A stretch of 43,757 bases of DNA from a bacterium (GCA_016786595.1 JAEUWB010000048.1:1-43757); one strand, 5' to 3'. Numbered from the stretch's first letter, positions 24,258 through 32,191 are shown. Program-made: numbers and translations. Notes: a model not told the origin generated them from the letters alone.

Positions 24258-26174
24258 CTATGATTTATAATCTCGCCCAAAAAATGCTTCGAGATCAGTC
24301 TTAGAAAAGCTTTTTAAGACGGGTCGTCCATGGGGACAAAAGGCTGAAGATTCGGCGCGAGTGATATCAATCAGCAGTTGATGCGCCTCGCTTGGCTCTA
24401 AGACTCTTCCACTACGCACCGAGCTATGACAGGCGATGCGTGTTAAAATTTGATCAATGCGAGTGGAAATTCCAGTTTCTAAGGCCACTCCACCCATACC
24501 CGACCAAGCGCTTGATTCAAAGAGATCTTCAAGGATTTCCCGCGCTGAAGAGCGCGCAAGAATCGCCGGTAGTGCGCGAACCAAAATTGTATTGGGACCG
24601 AAAACATCGGCTTCGAACCCAAGTTTTGTAATGGCGCTGATAATTGCCTGTGGGTTTTCCTCATCGGGAACCGCAACTTCTTCGGGGATTAATAATAATT
24701 GTGAGCGCATTCGCCCAGCTGCATACTGTTCCCTGAGTTCGACAAAACGAATCCGCTCGTGAGCGGCGTGAGCATCAATCACAAGAAACTCATCCTGCCC
24801 CTCAAATAGTAGAAAGCATTTAAAAATTTGGCCAATGAAGCGAAAGCGCAAAGTTCCAAGGTTAATCGCCTCGGCATGAAAAGAGCGCTGCTCGGCAGTT
24901 AGTATTTGCTCAGGCAGTAGGTCGTGCGTCTCGCTACTTAGATCTGAAGCTACTGATAGATTGCATGCTGCTAGAGAGGGAAAATCGCCTACCGGCTGAC
25001 TAAAATTTTCTGCACTTCTAGAACTTCTTTCAGAAAAAATAACAGGGATTTGCTCCGCAAGCCTTTGCTTAGTCGTTAGAGGATAACTAAAATCACCCAG
25101 ATCTGCCTGCCGACTAGTAAAATTTGTGCTTGTCTCTAATGACTCTAGGGCCGGCACTGCGCTTAAAGCAGTCTTAATTGCACGTGATACAGCAAGAAAT
25201 ACACTCCGCGAATCAACAAAACGCACTTCTGATTTCTGTGGATGAACATTTACATCCACCAGATCGGTCGGTAAAGTTAAGGCCAGTGCTCCGAGTGGGT
25301 AGCGGCCAGGCTTCAGATATTGCCCGTAACCGTCACGCACAGCAGAAAGCAAAAGCTTATCCCGCACACTGCGACCATTCACAAAGAGCCTGAGTTTTTG
25401 CGCAGTTGGTACATTTTCTAGCGGCTTACTTAAGAGTGCTTCAACTTGGTAGCCATTTTTCGCATTTGTTTCTTTGCAGTAAATTGGGTCTGAGCCAGCA
25501 AGCTCTAAATCTTTAACGCGCGTAACAAAATCAAGCGCTGGAGCAGCATGAGTTACTTCTTCGCCATCAGCAACAATCGTGAAGCGCACTTGTGGATAGA
25601 CGCAGGCATAATCAAGCACCAAAGTTTTAATATGTGCAAGCTCGGTGCGTTCACTTTTAAGAAATTTTTTCCGCGCTGGGGTATTAAAAAATATGCGATT
25701 GACGCGGATTCGCGTTCCGACCGGGAGCGACAATGCTTGTGCGGCAGCAACTTCTCGACCCCCCTCAAGATTAATTTCAATGCCCTCTGGTGCTTGAGCT
25801 GTGCGAGTTTGGAGTCGTAATTCCGCCACGGAAGCAATCGAAGAAAGCGCTTCGCCACGAAAGCCTAAGGTATTAATTGCGGCAAGGTCAGAAGTTGATT
25901 GAATTTTTGAAGTGGCATGGCGAGTAAGCGCCAAGCGTGCTTCAGCAGCGTTAATGCCGCAACCATTGTCGATTACTTCAAGCGAGCTAAGCCCGCCATT
26001 AGCGACAACAACTTTAATATCAGTTGCTCCAGCATCAAGCGAATTTTCGATTAACTCTTTAGCCACGGAATAGGGCCGCTCCACAACCTCACCTGCGGCG
26101 ATTTGGTTAATTACTAAATCGTCGAGGATTCTAATCTGAGGAGCTACGCTGTGCTGAACTACTTGATTATTCAT
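24258..26174 (-). CDS. mutL: DNA mismatch repair protein MutL
   Basis: This is a GHKL ATPase that links MutS mismatch recognition to strand removal. N-terminal motifs are intact: IAAGEVVERP (25-34), ELIENSLDAGAT (40-51), DNGCGI (69-74) and FRGEALSSI (105-113). The C-terminal domain resembles the endonuclease form, with ACHSSVRSG and CPHGRP present. The metal-binding DQHA-x2-E-x4-E motif reads DAHAAHERIRFVE: Gln is replaced by Ala and the last Glu is one position late. Nicking activity is therefore uncertain. Length 638. The start overlaps the end of the protease gene by eight bases. Confidence 0.95.
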   Translation of the reverse strand: MNNQVVQHSVAPQIRILDDLVINQIAAGEVVERPYSVAKELIENSLDAGATDIKVVVANGGLSSLEVIDNGCGINAAEARLALTRHATSKIQSTSDLAAINTLGFRGEALSSIASVAELRLQTRTAQAPEGIEINLEGGREVAAAQALSLPVGTRIRVNRIFFNTPARKKFLKSERTELAHIKTLVLDYACVYPQVRFTIVADGEEVTHAAPALDFVTRVKDLELAGSDPIYCKETNAKNGYQVEALLSKPLENVPTAQKLRLFVNGRSVRDKLLLSAVRDGYGQYLKPGRYPLGALALTLPTDLVDVNVHPQKSEVRFVDSRSVFLAVSRAIKTALSAVPALESLETSTNFTSRQADLGDFSYPLTTKQRLAEQIPVIFSERSSRSAENFSQPVGDFPSLAACNLSVASDLSSETHDLLPEQILTAEQRSFHAEAINLGTLRFRFIGQIFKCFLLFEGQDEFLVIDAHAAHERIRFVELREQYAAGRMRSQLLLIPEEVAVPDEENPQAIISAITKLGFEADVFGPNTILVRALPAILARSSAREILEDLFESSAWSGMGGVALETGISTRIDQILTRIACHSSVRSGRVLEPSEAHQLLIDITRAESSAFCPHGRPVLKSFSKTDLEAFFGRDYKS

Positions 26175-27261
26175 AAACTGGAGCTAATTCTAGTTCACGT
26201 TCAGTACGACCACTGCGAACCTTGATTTTAATCTGCTGTTGCATTTGCGCAGTATCCAATGCATCCAAAAATTCAGATTTTGAATTAACCTTTTTGTCAT
26301 TCACCGCAACAATGAAATCGGCATTAGCAATATCATCGATCACTCTTAAAAATGGCCCCTGGCGATAAACTTTGCGCGCCCCCTTAATGCCTGCTTTTTC
26401 TGCGGGACTTCCGTCTTGAACGTTCAAAACAAGCAAGCCTGCACGGTGGTCGGCAACCATCACGCCAATCCGTGGACGGAGCACCTTACCGTAGCGAATC
26501 AGCTGTGGAATGGCGTTTTTAACTTGGTTTACTGGAATGGCAAAGCCAATGCCTGCACTTTGTCCCGTAGGGCTGATGATTGCAGTGTTCACGCCAATCA
26601 TTCTTCCTGCTGCATCAAGTAGCGGGCCTCCCGAATTTCCCGGATTAATTGAAGCATCGGTCTGGATGATTTGCTGAATCATTCTTCCACTCTCAGCACG
26701 AATGCTTCGGCCCAAGCTGGAGATAATTCCAGTTGTCAGAGTGCGCTCAAGACCAAAGGGATTGCCGATTGCAATTACACGTTGTCCAACTTCAAGTGCC
26801 GCTGAATCACCAAGAGGAATGGCTTGAAGGTCTTTAGGAGGATTTAACATTTGTAAGAGTGCTAGATCGTTATCAGGGTCTGCGCCAATAACCTTAACCT
26901 CAGTAACTTCTCCCGAAGCAAGAGAAACGCTGACTTGCTCTGCACCCTCCAGCACGTGAAAGTTTGTGATCACATAGCCCTTTTCACTATCGATAATTGC
27001 CCCAGACCCTGCGCCTTCAGAGGCTACTGGCCCAAAGATATCCATGCGCTCCGCACGAGTGCTGATATTGACCACAGCTTCATTGTATTTTTTATAGGCA
27101 TCAATCACTGATTGTTCATCAGTAGTGCGTGGTGCTAAAGTTTGTGAATTCTGAGCAATTGCTGGAGTTATTGGCTTATTGTCGATGAGGTTACTCTGTC
27201 CTAGAGTGTAGGAGATGTAAGCAATGAGGAGCAGGCAAAAGATAAATAGTCTTTTATTCAT
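26167..27261 (-). CDS. DegS/HtrA-like periplasmic serine protease with one PDZ domain
   Basis: This 364-residue trypsin-like protease has a single N-terminal hydrophobic anchor (about 4-20), so it is probably tethered to the inner membrane facing the periplasm. The catalytic triad is complete: His102 (TNFHVLEG), Asp132 (DNDLALL) and Ser210 (NPGNSGGPL). One PDZ domain occupies about residues 260-360. Anchor, protease and one PDZ is the DegS layout, whereas DegP and DegQ have two PDZ domains. DegS starts the sigma-E stress cascade in enterobacteria; whether this one does is unknown. Its start codon lies only three bases from the divergent rfaE2 start, and its end overlaps mutL. Confidence 0.92.
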   Translation of the reverse strand: MNKRLFIFCLLLIAYISYTLGQSNLIDNKPITPAIAQNSQTLAPRTTDEQSVIDAYKKYNEAVVNISTRAERMDIFGPVASEGAGSGAIIDSEKGYVITNFHVLEGAEQVSVSLASGEVTEVKVIGADPDNDLALLQMLNPPKDLQAIPLGDSAALEVGQRVIAIGNPFGLERTLTTGIISSLGRSIRAESGRMIQQIIQTDASINPGNSGGPLLDAAGRMIGVNTAIISPTGQSAGIGFAIPVNQVKNAIPQLIRYGKVLRPRIGVMVADHRAGLLVLNVQDGSPAEKAGIKGARKVYRQGPFLRVIDDIANADFIVAVNDKKVNSKSEFLDALDTAQMQQQIKIKVRSGRTERELELAPVYE

Positions 27262-27264
27262 AAC

Positions 27265-27738
27265 ATGACTGATAAATCAAACGTACTGGACAGTATCGCA
27301 AAATCTCGTTCTGGCAAAGCTAGCGCTAAAGCAAGGGTAGTTTTTACAAACGGCTGTTTTGATATTTTACATGTTGGTCACATCCGTTATTTGGCGGAAG
27401 CTAAAAAGCTTGGTGATCTTCTGGTCGTTGGCTTGAATAGCGATGCCTCAACCAAGCGCTTAAAGGGTGCTGCTCGACCAGTTGTGACTGAGTCAGAGCG
27501 AGCAGAGATGCTTTTAGCGCTTCGTGCGGTGGATTTTGTCGTGACCTTTGATGAAGATACGCCGCTTGAATTAATTCAAGAGATCCGTCCTGATTTTCTT
27601 GTCAAAGGTGGCGACTGGACACCGGACAAAATAGTTGGTGCAGATTTCGTGCAAAGTTATGGCGGAAAGGTCCTTTCCATTCCTTTTCATCCTGGACACT
27701 CAACCACGGGACTAGTCGAGAAAATTAAAAAATTATAA
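27265..27738 (+). CDS. rfaE2: D-glycero-beta-D-manno-heptose 1-phosphate adenylyltransferase
   Basis: This enzyme makes ADP-heptose for the LPS inner core. In E. coli it is the C-terminal half of HldE; here it stands alone at 157 residues. The nucleotidyltransferase motif [12 protein letters not shown] (28-39) with the HxGH signature, [14 protein letters not shown] and HSTTGL are typical. ATG 27265 has no clear Shine-Dalgarno. It diverges from the protease gene with only three bases between start codons, so its promoter must lie inside that gene. A hairpin follows at 27778. Confidence 0.94.
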   Translation: MTDKSNVLDSIAKSRSGKASAKARVVFTNGCFDILHVGHIRYLAEAKKLGDLLVVGLNSDASTKRLKGAARPVVTESERAEMLLALRAVDFVVTFDEDTPLELIQEIRPDFLVKGGDWTPDKIVGADFVQSYGGKVLSIPFHPGHSTTGLVEKIKKL

Positions 27739-27777
27739 GCAAACCAAAATGTGGATTTAAAAATCAGTTACAGAGCA

Positions 27778-27808
27778 TAGCCCAAAGAGGTGTAAATTCT
27801 TTGGGCTA
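27778..27808. terminator. perfect 11-bp hairpin between convergent genes
   Basis: TAGCCCAAAGA (27778-27788) is exactly complementary to TCTTTGGGCTA (27798-27808) around a nine-base loop. It sits between convergent rfaE2 and the 27821 gene, whose stop is 12 bases away. Neither side has an immediate T-run, so termination in either direction is only likely. Confidence 0.6.
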
Positions 27809-27820
27809 AAACATCTGTAG

Positions 27821-28579
27821 TTAGGCCTGACGGGAGTTGTCATTTTCAACTGCTTCGAGAAAGAGCCGAGCAAGAGCAACGACGGGCTTTTCGCTGTTAG
27901 TCGCTTCGTTTTGCTCGATTAACCTTTGCGCCAGGGTGTGCGCAACTTCATCCGGAATGACCATCAGCAGTAGCACTTTAAACCACTGTTGTCCTGAGTA
28001 GTTCGCCCAATGAAGGATGCGAGACGGATCCACATCAGCAAAGGCTTCCTCGTAGCAGTAGCCAATTACCAACGTAATCATTTCGTATGGCGCTTTCGTT
28101 TCAACTAGCCAGTCGATGTAGTCAGCAACAATCCCAGCTGTCCTATCTTGATCGCCTCTGTCCAGGAAGGAGAGAGCAGCAGCAATTTCTCCTGCATGAT
28201 TCCAGCTTGGAGTTGACGATTGATAAGCAGCGTTAATCTGAGTTGCAAGGTGGCGCCCCCACTCCATGTCCTGTTGATTGTTTTTGACTGCCCAGAAACG
28301 AATCAGCTCGGGACGATCCTCCGTTAGCTTAATCATCCCCATCGCGTGCAACCAGAACGCAAGCGCCAAATTTCTGGATTTAACGTATTCGCGAGCTGAA
28401 AGCATGTTGATGGGCCGCTTCGCGTGGTTGGCTGCTTCGACAACAGCGCACACTGTCCAAGCAGTAAAGCGCTGTTCCTCAGATTGGGCTCTCTCAACAA
28501 GGAACTTGACCGGGTCGACCGGCGGTTCCCCACCAAAGAGAGCGACGACGAGTTTCCTTGAGAGATTTTCAATCTTCAT
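27821..28579 (-). CDS. hypothetical soluble helical protein
   Basis: This is a 252-residue protein that I do not recognise. It has no signal peptide or membrane segment and is predicted to be almost entirely alpha-helical. Trp is frequent (about nine residues), and helix pairs of similar size recur, as in armadillo/TPR-like solenoids (for example VCAVVEAANHAKRP, LALAFWLHAMGMI, GEIAAALSFLDRG, WFKVLLLMVIPDEVAHTLAQRL). GGAGAA about eight bases before ATG 28579 supports the start. It stands alone between hairpins at 27778 and 28625 and points in the same direction as the 177-residue hypothetical gene upstream. Confidence 0.6.
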   Translation of the reverse strand: MKIENLSRKLVVALFGGEPPVDPVKFLVERAQSEEQRFTAWTVCAVVEAANHAKRPINMLSAREYVKSRNLALAFWLHAMGMIKLTEDRPELIRFWAVKNNQQDMEWGRHLATQINAAYQSSTPSWNHAGEIAAALSFLDRGDQDRTAGIVADYIDWLVETKAPYEMITLVIGYCYEEAFADVDPSRILHWANYSGQQWFKVLLLMVIPDEVAHTLAQRLIEQNEATNSEKPVVALARLFLEAVENDNSRQA

Positions 28580-28624
28580 GTTCGTTCTCCGCTTTTAACC
28601 TTAGTAAAACCTGAAGTTCCACAT

Positions 28625-28674
28625 TTGGTTTGCAAGCATTTGCCGATCGCTCGGCAAAAATCCCCACAAACCAA
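28625..28674. repeat. nested perfect inverted repeats upstream of the 27821 gene
   Basis: Outer arms TTGGTTTG (28625-28632) and CAAACCAA (28667-28674) and inner arms TTTGCCGA (28639-28646) and TCGGCAAA (28651-28658) are all perfect. The structure lies about 45-95 bases upstream of the start codon, so an operator or 5'-UTR element is more likely than a terminator. On the minus strand a TTTTT run lies between the two stems. Confidence 0.7.
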
Positions 28675-28824
28675 GATGAATATTATCAAACTGAATTGAT
28701 AAACTAGTTACTCAAGAAAAGAGATTTCAAAGATCGATTTAAGGATAGAAAGTGATAGCATAATCAGCAATCTTTCTCAAAAGTGCTGAAAATGAGAGAT
28801 GGGTCAAAGCTAACCAGAAAAATT

Positions 28825-28879
28825 CCCATGCGAGTAGGTTGTCACCTCAGAGTAAACTCTGAAACCACACTCGCATGGG
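28825..28879 (-). terminator. long intrinsic terminator of the 28921 gene
   Basis: CCCATGCGAGT (28825-28835) and ACTCGCATGGG (28869-28879) are exactly complementary, GGTT/AACC extends the stem, and TCAGAGT-AA-ACTCTGA closes the top. On the minus strand the stem is followed by AATTTTTC. It starts 41 bases after the gene's stop codon. The 55-base structure is much longer than a typical terminator. Confidence 0.75.
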
Positions 28880-28920
28880 TAACAATGCCCTCAAAGATTA
28901 AAGCAAACGAGCGCTAGACA

Positions 28921-29454
28921 TTATCCGCCCGTTGCGCCGATGTCGGCTAGAGGCTTCGTGTCTTGCCGAAGCTGAACATTTGCCCCCACGAGGCATTGCA
29001 TGAGCTGTTCGAAATCATCGTCACCGAAGCAGACGATTTCATGACATATCATCTCGTTGCTACGTGGCCCGATCGCTACAGCAACGAGAGAAGACCCCTC
29101 GACAGGATGCGTGCAAGTGCCTTGCATGAAGAATTCGAGTTTTCCTTCCGCACTTTTCCACACACTTCCGATAAACCGAACCCCTTCCCTATTAGGGTTT
29201 TCGGCCAAGCTACCGAGATCGCTCAATGTTGCAGATGAAGCGTAGAGAAGCTTTCCTTCATCTCCCTCATCTTCGGGGCCGAGTTTAACGGCAAGGACGC
29301 CCCAGTTCTTCCAATCATCAGAAGGCCTAGCTCCCGATGGATCAGCAAGACTAATACTGGCAGTCATTGCGCCCTCCGGTCGTTCCAGTTTCTCTGACCA
29401 ATTGACTAACGTCAGCATTTCGCCGACACGTTTGATTACGCTTATCACTTTCAT
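28921..29454 (-). CDS. hypothetical soluble protein
   Basis: This is a 177-residue protein that I do not recognise. It has no signal peptide or membrane helix and is predicted to be beta-rich, with several short strands (GVLAVKLG, GKLLYASSATL, VRFIGSVW, LEFFMQGTCTHP, SLVAVAIGPR), ending in a Gly-rich tail. GGAGGAAG directly upstream of ATG 29454 is one of the best ribosome-binding sites in the window. A long terminator follows at 28825. The gene looks GC-richer than its surroundings (32 and 33 G+C in two 60-base lines, 29041 and 29281), so recent acquisition is possible. Confidence 0.6.
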   Translation of the reverse strand: MKVISVIKRVGEMLTLVNWSEKLERPEGAMTASISLADPSGARPSDDWKNWGVLAVKLGPEDEGDEGKLLYASSATLSDLGSLAENPNREGVRFIGSVWKSAEGKLEFFMQGTCTHPVEGSSLVAVAIGPRSNEMICHEIVCFGDDDFEQLMQCLVGANVQLRQDTKPLADIGATGG

Positions 29455-29514
29455 TCTTCCTCCATGGATTACTCCTCATCCCCATTTCACACCAGGCCGT
29501 CACCTGAATGGTTC

Positions 29515-29567
29515 AAAGTAGCTTTGGCCACCGCAATCGATAACGACGTGGCAGTCAAAGCTACTTT
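29515..29567. repeat. perfect 12-bp inverted repeat with inner 5-bp stem
   Basis: AAAGTAGCTTTG (29515-29526) pairs with CAAAGCTACTTT (29556-29567), and directly inside GCCAC (29527-29531) pairs with GTGGC (29548-29552), leaving a small internal bulge of three bases. The element is 53 bases long with a 16-base loop and could be an RNA leader hairpin or an operator. Confidence 0.8.
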
Positions 29568-29629
29568 AAATCACAGATGCAATTGGGGATTCAGAAAACA
29601 CGGGGAAATAAAACCTGATCTGACCTCAT

Positions 29630-29665
29630 CTCTCTACTAGATGTGCTCCACTTCCTAGTAGAGAG
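29630..29665. repeat. perfect 11-bp inverted repeat
   Basis: CTCTCTACTAG (29630-29640) is exactly complementary to CTAGTAGAGAG (29655-29665) around a 14-base loop. It lies about 140 bases downstream of the permease gene on the minus strand, with no T-run. Confidence 0.75.
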
Positions 29666-29803
29666 ACAGTTAAAACAACTACTCAAAGCAACAATTAGAA
29701 AGAACTGGAAAAACTGTCGCTATTTTAGCCGTACCGGAAAAAGAATCAAGCTAATGATCAGGGTCGATCAAGATAAGTCAGCGGAAGCATGATTCGATGC
29801 TAT

Positions 29804-30799
29804 TTAATGATGATGAATTTCCCGATCCGTAGACAGTAAATGAGGAATTTTTAGATCAAAAAAACTTCCAACAATTGAGGCAGTTATCAAAGTCATCGTC
29901 GAAACCCCAATGAGATAAAGCAAAAGCGCCTTTTTCCCGAGGAACTTTCGCACAGCTCCCATTGTAGTGATATTTGAAGCTGGACCAGCAAGTAAAAATA
30001 CAATCACCGCCGCCGGAGGAAGCCCTTTGGCTAGTAAAACAGCTGCTAGGGGCGTAGCAGAAGTTGCACATACATATAAGGGAAAGGATAAAGCTAGCAT
30101 CAGTAACACCGCAAGCACGTTAGAAAATCCCAAAAAGAAATCATCTGGAACAAGCACGCTAAAAAGCCCAGCAAGAACAAAGCCAACTGCTAACACTTTA
30201 AACAAATCTTTAGGTAGATCAATAAATCCATAACGGAATGCCGAAAACAAACGTGAACTAAAATTTGCCGAGATTGCCTGAACAAGTAAGGGTTGCTCAA
30301 GCACTTTTAGTTTTGATTTACCAAGGTGTCCCTCACAGCAAGCTGGATCTGCATCTACTCCAGGACCTGATCGAGTGACATTCGCCTCACTAGTTTTATC
30401 GATAAAAAACCCAACGACAAAGGCTGTGCAAAATGCGGCAACGACTCGAATCAGCGTCAGCGGTAGGCCTAAAAGCCCTAAACTCAGGATAAATGAATCC
30501 ACGCCAATTTCTGGAGTGCTAATCAAGAATGCCGCGGTCGCACCGCGACTTGCACCTTTTTGGCGTAGCGCTGTTCCAACTGGAATCACGCTACAGGAGC
30601 AAAGCGGCAGCGGCAATCCAAAGACAGTCGCCCAAAAAACTGAAGTAGCTCCAGGCTGCGCAAGTCTTTTTTCAATTAAAGTTAGTGGTAAAAATTGAGA
30701 AATCAGCCCCGCCACGAAGAAGCCTAGCAGTAAATACGGGGCACTACTAAAGACAATTGACCAGGTCGCAGTTAGCCATGAAGCAAAAAAATCAAGCAT
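29804..30799 (-). CDS. DUF318-type permease, SO_0444-like Cu/Zn efflux transporter
   Basis: This 331-residue polytopic membrane protein of the ArsP/DUF318 permease superfamily has about eight hydrophobic segments. LPLCSCSVIPVGTALRQKGASRGATAAFLISTPEIGVDS (63-102) is the family's cysteine-containing signature. A second related repeat follows in the C-terminal half (FPLYVCATSATPLAAVLLAKG). A cytoplasmic loop holds a Cys-Cys-x-x-His group (154-158) and the protein ends in three His, both possible metal ligands. Members named after Shewanella SO_0444 are linked to Cu/Zn export; the substrate here is inferred. It follows an Rrf2 regulator gene by 19 bases, suggesting metal- or redox-controlled expression. 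Confidence 0.82.
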   Translation of the reverse strand: MLDFFASWLTATWSIVFSSAPYLLLGFFVAGLISQFLPLTLIEKRLAQPGATSVFWATVFGLPLPLCSCSVIPVGTALRQKGASRGATAAFLISTPEIGVDSFILSLGLLGLPLTLIRVVAAFCTAFVVGFFIDKTSEANVTRSGPGVDADPACCEGHLGKSKLKVLEQPLLVQAISANFSSRLFSAFRYGFIDLPKDLFKVLAVGFVLAGLFSVLVPDDFFLGFSNVLAVLLMLALSFPLYVCATSATPLAAVLLAKGLPPAAVIVFLLAGPASNITTMGAVRKFLGKKALLLYLIGVSTMTLITASIVGSFFDLKIPHLLSTDREIHHH

Positions 30800-30818
30800 G
30801 CTGTATCAATCGTTTAAT

Positions 30819-31301
30819 TTAGATTTCGCCCTTAAATTCTTTAGCAAGCGGCATAGGGATAATTGCCGCTGGTGGTCGCATCGAGCCTTCACTTAAAAGC
30901 TTATCCAGTGTGCGGTCAGTTAAAAACGAGTCTACATGGGTTTTTAATTCGTGCCAAACATGGCCCAGGCTACAGCCCCCTGAGGCACGGCACCAATTCT
31001 TATCGAGCGGCTTAGTGTCGCAAATAATTTCAAAAGTTTCACCTTCTGCAGCAATTAAAACATCGCGTAGGTTAATCTCAGCGGCAGAACGGCTTAGTTT
31101 GTATCCACCATGCGGGCCACGCACGCTGGTGATGATTCCGCCTTTTCTCAGGCGCTGTAAAATCTGCTGCGCGTATTCGAGTTGAATTTTGAGACTCTCT
31201 GCCAGTTCAGGGGCGTGCACCGTTGGGCGGCCAGCCTTTTCTAGTTCAGCAATTAAGAGGGCAAAGTGCAGCCCGTATTCTCCCCACTGTGTGATTCTCA
31301 T
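30819..31301 (-). CDS. Rrf2-family transcriptional regulator with three conserved cysteines
   Basis: This is a 160-residue winged-helix regulator of the Rrf2 family (IscR, NsrR, RirA). The helix-turn-helix spans about residues 28-60, with the wing GPHGGYKLSR (62-71). Cys94, Cys104 and Cys110 followed by His114 lie where IscR and NsrR bind an iron-sulfur cluster, although the first spacing (nine residues) is longer than in IscR (five). It likely senses a cluster-damaging signal such as metal excess, nitric oxide or iron state. It is probably co-transcribed with the permease gene 19 bases downstream and likely controls it. Confidence 0.9.
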   Translation of the reverse strand: MRITQWGEYGLHFALLIAELEKAGRPTVHAPELAESLKIQLEYAQQILQRLRKGGIITSVRGPHGGYKLSRSAAEINLRDVLIAAEGETFEIICDTKPLDKNWCRASGGCSLGHVWHELKTHVDSFLTDRTLDKLLSEGSMRPPAAIIPMPLAKEFKGEI

Positions 31302-31376
31302 AGGTCAGCATTCTAACTGATTCGGAGAAAGTTGTCATGTTGTAGAATCTAATACGGCTAAGTCGAAAATCTGCCT

Positions 31377-31398
31377 GGCACAATCTTAGGTTTGTGCC
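31377..31398 (-). terminator. hairpin after the DUF5658-like gene
   Basis: GGCACAA (31377-31383) pairs perfectly with TTGTGCC (31392-31398). On the minus strand a GATTTTC tract follows about five bases later, so it may terminate the gene ending at 31426. A second small hairpin (AGCTTAA 31408-31414, TTAAGCT 31420-31426) overlaps the stop codon. Confidence 0.45.
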
Positions 31399-31412
31399 TT
31401 AGGCTTGAGCTT
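31396..31412 (+). repeat. dispersed intergenic repeat, copy A
   Basis: GCCTTAGGCTTGAGCTT matches copy B (31987-32003) at 15 of 17 bases. It sits between the DUF5658-like gene and the Rrf2 gene. Confidence 0.5.
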
Positions 31413-31425
31413 AATCGTTTTAAGC

Positions 31426-31848
31426 TTATGACTTGTAAAGCAAGATATAAGTCCAGGGTGCGACTGCAGCGAGAATATAAAAGCAGGCTAGCGCGCCCAT
31501 GGCACTCTTAAGCCATGGCAATTTGTGAGCCATAATTGTTAAGGCAATCACAATCACAATTGCTCCGGTCTTTACCACTGTTAAAGTTGGGATATGTCCG
31601 AACTGTTCCATTAAAGCGCGAAGAATTGGATTTGCTTCCGCACGTAACCCAAAACGTGAAACGCCGATTGAAGTTAAGATCCCATCAAGCGCTTGCAAAG
31701 TAGCTAAGCAAAAACCAAGGGTAAGCGCCTGGCTTGTAAGCAATAAATGCGCGAGAATCTTCGCTCTTGTGTCGAGCTTTGAATCCGCGTTCTTTCGCTC
31801 CACCACCGCAACCGCCTCTGTCTTCTTTGAAAGATCCATTTTTTCCAT
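31426..31848 (-). CDS. DUF5658-like small membrane protein
   Basis: This is a 140-residue protein with three hydrophobic helices (about 34-55, 90-108 and 113-136) behind a charged cytoplasmic N-terminus. Between helices one and two sits the pattern DGILTSIGVSRFGLRAEANPILRALMEQFG, with the D...T...EANP motif I associate with the DUF5658 family. A Lys at the start of helix two (VVKTGAIV) is also typical. Function is unknown. ATG 31848 is the first of two nearby Met codons. The gene is transcribed alone, with a repeat-rich gap upstream. Confidence 0.65.
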   Translation of the reverse strand: MEKMDLSKKTEAVAVVERKNADSKLDTRAKILAHLLLTSQALTLGFCLATLQALDGILTSIGVSRFGLRAEANPILRALMEQFGHIPTLTVVKTGAIVIVIALTIMAHKLPWLKSAMGALACFYILAAVAPWTYILLYKS

Positions 31849-32191
31849 GACGCTATACCCTTCATAATCTCATCCGGTTGAGCGCCAACTTTGCTTCAGA
31901 AAAATAGTGTTAGTTTGATCTGATCGAATTGGAATGATTGTTCACTCGGTTGGAACTCAGGGGCATCGTAGCGACTGCAGTTAACAGGCTTAGGCTTGAA
32001 CTTCTACTTCCCCTTATCCTTTCCCTGCTTGCTTACTGCTAACTTGCGCGGGTAAATTTCAGGACGGGACATTTCAGGACAAGGCAATCCAACAAACAAG
32101 ATTGGAGCAGGAGAAGTTCAAGCAGAAGTATCAGGGGAAGTATAAGTTCAAGCCTAAGCTAAAGTAGAGATAGCAATCGGAAGGCAAGTCA
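31849..32191. other. 343-base gene-free region carrying a long inverted repeat
   Basis: The gap lies between two minus-strand genes. Besides the 27-bp inverted repeat (31988-32014 with 32133-32159) it contains a direct duplication of ATTTCAGGAC (32056-32065 and 32071-32080). No frame with gene-like features is present. Confidence 0.5.
31988..32159. repeat. 27-bp inverted repeat (one mismatch) enclosing 118 bases
   Basis: The left arm 31988-32014 and the right arm 32133-32159 are complementary at 26 of 27 positions. Both arms contain the GCTTAGGCTTGAACTT core that also recurs at 31396 and 40313. The spacer holds a tandem ATTTCAGGAC pair and no reading frame. The layout resembles a small non-autonomous element or a long hairpin RNA. 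Confidence 0.8.

Larger units (their letters stand above)
28580..28920. other. 341-base gap with two long hairpins
   Basis: The gap between the two hypothetical minus-strand genes holds a double-stem structure at 28625-28674 (upstream of the 27821 gene) and a long hairpin with a T-run at 28825-28879 (terminator of the 28921 gene). The 150 bases between them are AT-rich and probably contain the promoter of the 27821 gene. Confidence 0.5.
29455..29803. other. 349-base gap with two perfect hairpins
   Basis: The gap lies between the hypothetical gene at 28921 (minus, starting at 29454) and the permease gene (minus, ending at 29804). It contains inverted repeats at 29515-29567 and 29630-29665 but no gene. 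The first hairpin is 61 bases upstream of the hypothetical gene's start. The second could end the permease/regulator transcript but has no T-run. Confidence 0.5.
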
